NCBI GenBank assembly: GCA_019117325.1
Contig: DWZY01000120.1
Location: forward strand, 1 to 10,837
Reading direction: 5' to 3'
Length of the DNA stretch: 10,837 nt
Source of the DNA: Candidatus Brevibacterium intestinigallinarum
GTDB taxonomy: Bacteria; Actinomycetota; Actinomycetes; Actinomycetales; Brevibacteriaceae
Shown here: positions 5,790-10,837 of the stretch, piece by piece
Position numbering within the stretch: position 1 is the stretch's first letter
Layout of the letters: every line of letters starts with the position of its first letter
Position numbers and translations under genes: made by a program
The notes under the pieces: model-generated
Seen by the model: the letters and a program-made list of their open reading frames with translations, nothing else
Databases searched by the model: none
What the model was told of the DNA's origin: nothing

Positions 5790-7181
5790 TCATGCGCCGG
5801 GCACGTCGTCCAGCTTGCCCCGACGACGGGCGGCACGGGACTCGGAGTCCATGCGGTCGACGTCCAGGAGGTCGACGCCGCGCGTCTCCTTCGTGAAGAA
5901 GAGCGCTACCAGCGAGATCGCGGCGGCGATGGCCAGGTAGACCGCGATCGGGACGGATGAACCGGTGTTGCGCAGCAGGAATGTCGCGATGATCGGTGCG
6001 AACGAGCCCGCGACGATCGCCGTCACCTGGTAGCCCACGGAGACGCCCGAGTACCGCATGCGGGTGGGGAACATCTCCGACATGATCGCCGGCTGCGGAG
6101 CGTACATGAGGCCGTGGAAGATCAGGCCCGCCAGGATGCCGATGAAGATCATGAAGCCCTCGCCCGTGTCGTACAGCGGGAAGGCGAAGAAGCCCCAGGT
6201 CGCCGTCAGCAGGATGCCGATGAGGTACGGCGGCTTGCGACCCACGATGTCCGTGAGCTTCCCGATGAACGGCACCATGATCGCGTGGATCGCGTGCGCG
6301 CCCAGCAGCAGGCCCAGGATCTCGTGACTCTCGATGCCCACCTGCAGCGACAGGTAGGTGATCGTGAACGTGACGACCAGGTAGTAGTGGATGTTCTCCA
6401 CCAGGCGCAGGCCCATCGCCGCGAAGACGCCGCGGGGGTAGCGCTTGAAGACCTCGGCGACGCCGTAGCCGGCGTCCTCCTCGAGGACCTCCTCCTGCGC
6501 CTCCTGGAAGATGGGGGCGTCAGAGACGCGGGTGCGGATGTACCAGCCGATGATGACGATGACGGCGGACAGCCAGAACGCGACCCTCCAGCCCCACGCC
6601 AGGAACATCTCGTCGGTCAGGACGGCGGTGAGGATGAAGAGGACGGCTGTCGCCAGCAGGTTGCCCAGCGGAACGCCGGACTGCGGCCACGACGCCCAGA
6701 AGCCGCGGGACTCCTTGGGTGCGTGCTCGGCCACGAGCAGGACGGCACCGCCCCACTCACCGCCCACCGCGAAGCCCTGGACGAAGCGCAGGACCACCAG
6801 GATGATCGGCGCAGCGTAGCCGATCGAATCGAACGTGGGCAGGCAGCCCATGAGGAACGTCGAGGCGCCCACGAGGATGATCGAGAACTGCAGCAGGGCC
6901 TTCCGGCCGTACTTGTCGCCGAAGTGGCCGAAGACGATGCCGCCCACCGGACGCGCGATGAAGCCCACCGCGTAGGTGCCGAACGCCGCGATGACCGCGT
7001 CGAAGGGGTTGTCCGATGGCGGGAAGAGGATGTGGTTGAAGACGAGCGTCGCGGCAGAGGCGTAGAGGAAGAACTCGTACCACTCGACGACCGTCCCTGC
7101 CATCGACGCAGCGACGACCTTCTGCAGCTGCGACTTCTGCGACGGCTCACGCGTCGGCATCGCACCTGACGTGCTGGACAT
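5790..7181 (-). CDS. MFS transporter of the metabolite:H+ symporter (MHS) family
   Basis: Inner-membrane proton-coupled uptake carrier (463 aa, about 12 helices) for a small organic acid, osmolyte or similar solute. Seen: GTVVEWYEFFLYASAATL (29-46), the MHS helix 1 motif (usually WYDFFLYG); the helix 2-3 loop GHFGDKYGRKA (85-95); RFVQGFAVGGEWGGA; a second loop motif GKLTDIVGRK near 306; and RYSGVSVGYQ in the second half. Relatives include ShiA, KgtP and ProP, but nothing visible fixes the substrate. Start: ATG 7181 has AGGAG six bases before it. The frame stays open for 70 more codons up to GTG 7391, directly after the ctaG stop, but that stretch is Arg/Pro-rich and has no ribosome binding site. 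It is downstream of ctaG on the same strand, 210 bp away, so co-transcription is possible. Confidence 0.88.
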   Translation of the reverse strand: MSSTSGAMPTREPSQKSQLQKVVAASMAGTVVEWYEFFLYASAATLVFNHILFPPSDNPFDAVIAAFGTYAVGFIARPVGGIVFGHFGDKYGRKALLQFSIILVGASTFLMGCLPTFDSIGYAAPIILVVLRFVQGFAVGGEWGGAVLLVAEHAPKESRGFWASWPQSGVPLGNLLATAVLFILTAVLTDEMFLAWGWRVAFWLSAVIVIIGWYIRTRVSDAPIFQEAQEEVLEEDAGYGVAEVFKRYPRGVFAAMGLRLVENIHYYLVVTFTITYLSLQVGIESHEILGLLLGAHAIHAIMVPFIGKLTDIVGRKPPYLIGILLTATWGFFAFPLYDTGEGFMIFIGILAGLIFHGLMYAPQPAIMSEMFPTRMRYSGVSVGYQVTAIVAGSFAPIIATFLLRNTGSSVPIAVYLAIAAAISLVALFFTKETRGVDLLDVDRMDSESRAARRRGKLDDVPGA

Positions 7182-7391
7182 GGTGACTCCTGGTGGACCG
7201 GGGAGGCCGCCGCGCGGTCCTCGCTGCGGGCGCCTGCGTCCGCACGATCTCCACGCACCGGACTCCGGTGTTGTGCGCGCGGGCGTCGCTGCCCGCCGCG
7301 CATGTGCGTCCCCCAGCATGCGGGCACCTGCAGAGTGGTGCAAGTCATAATCGCCCCTGAAGCCCACCCGTGACCCTGCGATCTCGCACAC
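7182..7391. other. Leader region of the MHS transporter gene
   Basis: 210 bp without a supported gene. On the minus strand it contains a weak promoter candidate, TTGCAC (7343-7338) and CATGCT (7320-7315) with a 17-bp spacer; a 6-bp stem with 6-base loop, GCGGGC/GCCCGC (7279-7296); a perfect odd palindrome (7256-7270); and the AGGAG of the transporter. A small 6-bp inverted repeat (7385-7401) overlaps the ctaG stop and is too weak to call a terminator. Confidence 0.4.
7256..7270. promoter_or_regulatory. 15-bp palindrome upstream of the MHS transporter gene, operator candidate
   Basis: CACCGGACTCCGGTG has perfect 7-bp arms around one centre base, 75 bp before the transporter ATG. As RNA it could only fold with a reduced stem, so a DNA-binding dimer is more likely than a terminator. 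No cognate regulator is in the window. Confidence 0.4.
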
Positions 7392-9560
7392 TCACTGTGC
7401 GCGGCCGTCGGTCTCCTCATCGCGCGCCGCCAAGCCCGCGAGCATCGCGTTGTACGCGGCCAGCTCCGCGTCGCCCGTCCGCTCCTCGGCCCGGTCCGAC
7501 CGGGTCGCCTCGCGCTTGGACGACTGGTACCACTCGACGGCCATGATGATCGCGAGCCCCAGGGTGGGGAACTCGCCGATCCCCCACGCGATCTCGCCGC
7601 CGGTCACCTGGTCATCCAGGGCGCTCACCCAGCCGTGGCCCATGTTGCCGAACCAGTCACCGGCGATGAGCGCGGTGGCGGACATGATCGAGATGCCGAA
7701 GAACGCGTGGAAAGCCATCGTCGCCAGCAGGACGATGAGGCGGACGGGGTAGGGGTACTGCTTGATCCCCGGGTCGACGCCGATGATCGACTGCGCGAAG
7801 AAGTACCCGGCCAGCAGGAAGTGCACGATCATGAGCTCGTGGCCGATGTGGGTGTCCATCGCCGGGTACATGATGCCGGAGTAATAGAAGACGATGAGCG
7901 AGCCCGCGAAGTTGATCGCCGCGACGATCGGGTGCGAGAAGAACGACGCATACCGCGAGTGGACGATCGCGAGCACCCATTCGCGCACGCCCCTGGACCC
8001 GTCGCGCCGGGCCGGGATCGCCCGCATGAGCAGTGTGATGGGCGCGCCCATGACCAGTGGGATCGGCACGATCATGACGAGCACCATGTGCTGGATCATG
8101 TGCGAGGAGAAGAGGACCTTCCCATAGATCGCAGCCCCGCCGCTCGTGACGTAGAAGAGGCCCGCCAGACCCACCAGCCAGGCGATCGTCCGGTGCACCG
8201 GCCACGTGTCTCCGCGCTTGCGCAGCCGCAGTACGGCCAGCACGTAGAACACGGCGAAGCCCACAGAGATCGAGACCCACATCGGATCCAGGCGCCATTC
8301 GGTGAAGAACGTGCCCCAGCTGGGCGGGGGCGGCAGCGGCTCGCCCGTCAGCACCTCGGCTGCGGTGGGCCGGCTGGGCGGGTCGTCCGGCACCGGTGGC
8401 GCAGTGCGCGACAGGACGACGCCCAGCGCGGTCGCCGCCGCGAACAGCATGATCTCTCCCAGCACCAGGCGCCAGAACAGATGCGCTGCATGCACCGCTC
8501 CCGAGGCCGTGGTCGCCTCCGCTCCCCCGGCTGCGGTCCCAGCCCCGGAGCCATGGCCCGCCGCGGCGCGACCGGCCCGGGGATCCTCCCAGCCCGGCAT
8601 CCGGCCGATGACGGAGCGGCGGTGCGTCCAGCCCACGAAGCCCAGCAGGATCGTGATCCCCAGCTTCGCGAGGAGAACGAAGCCGTAGGCGGTCGTCCAG
8701 TCGGCCAGGCTCCCCACGCGCAGGAGCGCGTTCGTCAGCCCCGAGTACATGACCAGCGCGTAGGCGATGAGCGCGATCGTCGAGTACCGGGAGACGATCG
8801 CCCCAAGGTCCGACCGCTTCGTGAGGCTCGGAGCCAGGAGTGCGAGGCTCAGCAGGCCGCCCACCCAGATGACGATGCCCACGAGATGGATCGAGAGGCT
8901 GCCGACCGCCTGGACGTGGCCCTTCGCCTCAGCCGAGTGGCCCAGGATCGCCAGCAGCATGATCGGCAGGGCGGAGACGACGAAGGAGGTCGCGATCCCG
9001 GCATAGGAGCGGAGGCCGAACACCAGCGTGGATCCCACCGCGACGAGGCAGACGATCGCCAGCCACACGCGACCCAGGTCGATCTCCGTCACGAACGACC
9101 ACAGCTGACCGGAGAAGTCGCCCTGGAACGCCTGGGCACCTGCGGTGTCGACGTACGTGAGGATGAGGACGGCCACGGCGCTGAGCGTCCAGACGGCCGA
9201 GGACGCCTGCGCGATGCCCAGCAGCCGCTCCCACTGGTCGTCGATCCGTGATGAGGTCCGCCCCTGCGTGCGCGGGACGACGATGACGGCCAGCAGCAGA
9301 GCGCCGATCGTCAGGATCATGGCGGTGTTGAAGACGAACTCTGCGGCCGGCAGGCCCCAGCGGCCCAGCGGTCCCGAGTCGGCCAGCACTGTGGGTGCCG
9401 CGGCTCCCGTGAGGAGGAGGCCGATCGAGCCGACAATCGCGCCGACGAGCGTGTAGAGCGGCAGTGCGGCGATGCGGACCTGCGGCTCGATGCCGCTCGT
9501 GGAGTCGATCGCGGGGGTGCGCCCGCGGGTCCGTCCCGCGGCCGGCGCAGTGCCGGTCAC
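7392..9560 (-). CDS. Fused CopD-like / CtaG (caa3-type) polytopic membrane protein
   Basis: Large membrane protein (722 aa, about 16 hydrophobic segments) joining two known domains. Residues about 30-390 are CopD-like (copper resistance D family), with LGHSAEAKGH near 205-214 and SIHLVGIVIWVGGLL just after. Residues about 413-690 match the CtaG_caa3 family, a cytochrome c oxidase assembly factor, with SSHMIQHMVLVMIVPIPLVMG near 484, HIGHELMIVHFLLAGYFF near 570 and a GEFPTLGLAIIMAVEW end. The histidines are candidate copper ligands. A Gly/Ala/Thr-rich linker near 335-358 lies between the domains. This fusion is widespread in actinobacteria. Start: GTG 9560, overlapping the upstream hydrolase stop as GTGA; no good ribosome binding site precedes it, so translation probably depends on coupling. 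Copper delivery to oxidase or copper uptake is inferred from the families. Confidence 0.9.
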   Translation of the reverse strand: MTGTAPAAGRTRGRTPAIDSTSGIEPQVRIAALPLYTLVGAIVGSIGLLLTGAAAPTVLADSGPLGRWGLPAAEFVFNTAMILTIGALLLAVIVVPRTQGRTSSRIDDQWERLLGIAQASSAVWTLSAVAVLILTYVDTAGAQAFQGDFSGQLWSFVTEIDLGRVWLAIVCLVAVGSTLVFGLRSYAGIATSFVVSALPIMLLAILGHSAEAKGHVQAVGSLSIHLVGIVIWVGGLLSLALLAPSLTKRSDLGAIVSRYSTIALIAYALVMYSGLTNALLRVGSLADWTTAYGFVLLAKLGITILLGFVGWTHRRSVIGRMPGWEDPRAGRAAAGHGSGAGTAAGGAEATTASGAVHAAHLFWRLVLGEIMLFAAATALGVVLSRTAPPVPDDPPSRPTAAEVLTGEPLPPPPSWGTFFTEWRLDPMWVSISVGFAVFYVLAVLRLRKRGDTWPVHRTIAWLVGLAGLFYVTSGGAAIYGKVLFSSHMIQHMVLVMIVPIPLVMGAPITLLMRAIPARRDGSRGVREWVLAIVHSRYASFFSHPIVAAINFAGSLIVFYYSGIMYPAMDTHIGHELMIVHFLLAGYFFAQSIIGVDPGIKQYPYPVRLIVLLATMAFHAFFGISIMSATALIAGDWFGNMGHGWVSALDDQVTGGEIAWGIGEFPTLGLAIIMAVEWYQSSKREATRSDRAEERTGDAELAAYNAMLAGLAARDEETDGRAQ

Positions 9561-10408
9561 AGGCGCCGGTCGCCCAGCGCGGGGAACGCGCTGCGGCGCT
9601 CGCGGATCGACTCGAGGTCCAGATCCGCCGTGATGATCGTCTCTGCCTCCCCGGCCTCGGCGAGCACGTCCGCGGACGCGTCGAGGATCACAGAGTGGCC
9701 ACCCATCTGCGTCTTCGAGTGGAAGCCCGCGGTGTTGACCGCGACGACGGCGCAGAAGTCCTCGGCCGCGCGGGCGCGGGACAGGAGCGACCAGTGGTCG
9801 ACGCGCGGGGCCGGCCAGGCGGCGGGGACGACGAAGACCTCGGCGCCCTGGTCCAGCAGCGAGCGGAACAGCTCCGGGAAACGCAGGTCGTAGCAGGTGG
9901 CCAGTCCCAGCGTCACGGTGCGGCCGTCGACCTCGATGTCCGCGGTCACGATGTCTTCGCCGGCCTCCAGCAGGCGGGGCTCGCCATTGCCGAAGCCGAA
10001 CCGGTGGATCTTGCGGTACGTCGCGACGATGTCACCCGCTGGATCGATGAGGACGGAGGTGTTCCACAGTCCCCGCTCGCCGTCGGCCAGCTCCGGCAGT
10101 GCGGTCACGTCGTGGTCGACGGAGGCCAGGCGGTCCAGGGCCTCGGGCGTGGCCTCGATGAACGAGCCCATGTGCAGGTGCGAGCCCACCTCGCGCGCAA
10201 CCTCGCGCATCGCGGTGACGACCGGGCCCTCGAGCGTCTGGGCGGCCGCGCCCCACCGGCGGTAGCCGAAGCCGGTCGACGGCCACAGCTCGGGCAGCAC
10301 GATGAGGTCGGCGGCGCGCTGAGTGCGGACCAGATCGGACACGCGGCGGACGCGGTCCTCGAGTGTCTCGTCGTCGTCATAGCCCAGCTGGATTCCGGAG
10401 ATGCGCAT
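9557..10408 (-). CDS. Carbon-nitrogen hydrolase (nitrilase superfamily, Nit/omega-amidase-like)
   Basis: Soluble amidase-type enzyme (283 aa) that hydrolyses a C-N bond of an amide through a Glu-Lys-Cys triad. Catalytic residues are visible: Glu40 in VLPELW, Lys133 in YRKIHRF and Cys172 in ATCYDLRFPEL. The CYDLRFPEL box is typical of the Nit1/Nit2/YafV branch, whose members act on deaminated glutathione or alpha-ketoglutaramate; the substrate here is not proven. Residues about 86-113 form an acidic/Ala-rich insertion before WNTSVLIDPAGD that is longer than usual. Start: ATG 10408 is forced, because the frame has a stop nine codons upstream and no other start. GGAGG stands only one base before it, too close to serve, and a -10-like TACCCT suggests a leaderless mRNA. 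It overlaps ctaG by 4 bp. Confidence 0.9.
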   Translation of the reverse strand: MRISGIQLGYDDDETLEDRVRRVSDLVRTQRAADLIVLPELWPSTGFGYRRWGAAAQTLEGPVVTAMREVAREVGSHLHMGSFIEATPEALDRLASVDHDVTALPELADGERGLWNTSVLIDPAGDIVATYRKIHRFGFGNGEPRLLEAGEDIVTADIEVDGRTVTLGLATCYDLRFPELFRSLLDQGAEVFVVPAAWPAPRVDHWSLLSRARAAEDFCAVVAVNTAGFHSKTQMGGHSVILDASADVLAEAGEAETIITADLDLESIRERRSAFPALGDRRL

Positions 10409-10414
10409 GCCTCC

Positions 10415-10420
10415 AGGGTA
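10415..10420 (-). promoter_or_regulatory. -10 element of a probable leaderless promoter for the hydrolase-ctaG unit
   Basis: Read on the minus strand, TACCCT is followed by exactly six bases (GGAGGC) and then the hydrolase ATG, so transcription would begin at the A of the start codon. TANNNT at this distance is the usual geometry of actinobacterial leaderless genes. The -35 region (GGCTCC at 17-bp spacing) is poor. Confidence 0.5.
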
Positions 10421-10534
10421 TCGCCGCGCCCGTCACCGGAGCCACCGCCCTGGGGCAGAGTCACATGCGGGACGGCGGACGCTCGGGGCTGGCCGACGAC
10501 GCGAGGCGGGAACGGCACCGGGTGCGGGAACGAC

Positions 10535-10570
10535 GAAGCGGCCGGCTCCCCGAGGGGAACCGGCCGCTTC
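10535..10570 (-). terminator. Hairpin terminator downstream of the HU gene
   Basis: GAAGCGGCCGG (10535-10545) pairs perfectly with CCGGCCGCTTC (10560-10570). The loop region can add a further inner stem, TCCCC/GGGGA (10547-10558). There is no clear T-run. It lies 30 bp after the HU stop and upstream of the hydrolase promoter, so it separates the two units. Confidence 0.75.
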
Positions 10571-10600
10571 CGTGCGTGTCAGGCGCTCACGCGCACTGGC

Positions 10601-10837
10601 TCACTTGTTCGAGGCAGCAGCCTTGAGCTTCGAACCGGCCGAGAGCTTGACGGAGTAGCCCGCCGGGATCTCGATCTCGGCGCCGGTCTGCGGGTTGCGG
10701 CCCTTGCGAGCGGCACGCTCGGTGCGCTCCACGGACAGCCAGCCCGGGATCGTGAGCTTGTCGCCGGCGGAGACGGCTTCGGTGAAGGACTCGAAGACGC
10801 CATCGAGCACGTCCGAGACCTGCTTCTGGGTCAGACC
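10601..10837 (-). CDS. HU-family nucleoid DNA-binding protein, 5' end cut by window edge
   Basis: Small histone-like protein that binds and bends DNA as a dimer. The visible 78 residues begin GLTQKQVSDVLDGVFESF at the right edge, so roughly the first 15 residues are missing (family about 90-95). Seen: the dimer helices, GDKLTIPGWLSVERTERAARKGRNPQTG, which contains the F/W-x-V-x-R-x-R-xx-R-NPxTG arm that wraps DNA, and EIEIPAGYSVKLSAGSKLK at the end. The family usually has GxF where this has PGW. It lacks the long Lys/Ala-rich tail of mycobacterial HupB, ending AAASNK. It is followed by its own hairpin. I see no sign that it is IHF rather than HU. Confidence 0.93.
   Translation of the reverse strand, partial: GLTQKQVSDVLDGVFESFTEAVSAGDKLTIPGWLSVERTERAARKGRNPQTGAEIEIPAGYSVKLSAGSKLKAAASNK

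Noticed and set aside
7182..7391. N-terminal extension of the MHS transporter from GTG 7391
   Set aside because: The 70 extra residues are Arg/Pro/Gly-rich, match no transporter N-terminus and have no ribosome binding site at GTG 7391, whereas ATG 7181 has AGGAG at good spacing.
7385..7401. Inverted repeat CGCACA/TGTGCG over the ctaG stop as a terminator
   Set aside because: Six pairs overlapping the stop codon without a T-run is too weak to distinguish from chance.
7635..9251. Plus-strand open frame of about 538 codons opposite ctaG
   Set aside because: The minus strand carries a well-recognised CopD-CtaG protein with many membrane helices; the plus frame is rich in Arg, Asp, His and Gln and looks like its mirror.

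Overview
The window is GC-rich throughout, with strong G/C third positions, GTG starts, 4-bp start/stop overlaps and a probable leaderless promoter. Together with the gene families present (fused CopD-CtaG membrane protein, MHS-type transporter, HU, OsmC/Ohr), this points to a high-GC actinobacterium, most likely in the Micrococcales. The genus cannot be fixed from sequence reading alone. I see no rRNA, tRNA, CRISPR array, insertion sequence or phage gene.

Layout. Positions 1-1512 (minus) hold an acyl-CoA synthetase (ANL family) that runs off the left edge. Positions 1675 to about 4008 (minus) hold an ABC importer operon of the methionine type, in the order metN-metI-metQ. MetN has no ATG/GTG/TTG start that would give a complete ATPase; an in-frame ATC with a GGAG upstream is the best candidate. 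MetN also lacks the usual C-terminal NIL sensor domain. Diverging from it on the plus strand are a 14-codon leader ORF overlapping an OsmC/Ohr-type peroxidase gene (4182-4715), then a well-formed promoter with an AT-rich palindromic region, and a coupled ArsR-type repressor/SRPBCC (AHSA1) gene pair (4830-5674). A perfect 16-bp hairpin (5696-5734) separates this block from the convergent minus-strand genes.

The right half is read on the minus strand. At the edge lies an HU-type nucleoid protein (partial, 10601-10837), followed by its hairpin terminator. Next come a carbon-nitrogen hydrolase of the Nit/omega-amidase type (9557-10408), a large CopD-CtaG membrane protein tied to it by a GTGA overlap (7392-9560), and, after a 210-bp gap with palindromes, an MHS-family transporter (5790-7181).

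How the genes fit together: MetNIQ would import methionine or a related sulfur compound; the divergent OsmC would remove organic hydroperoxides with a cysteine pair; the ArsR protein probably represses itself and the SRPBCC gene; the CopD-CtaG protein serves copper handling or cytochrome oxidase assembly. These are mostly well-known families, and I see no clear new multi-gene system. The less ordinary points are the metN start, the short MetN, the leader ORF before osmC, the OsmC insertion, the arsR operator region and the leaderless hydrolase-ctaG unit.
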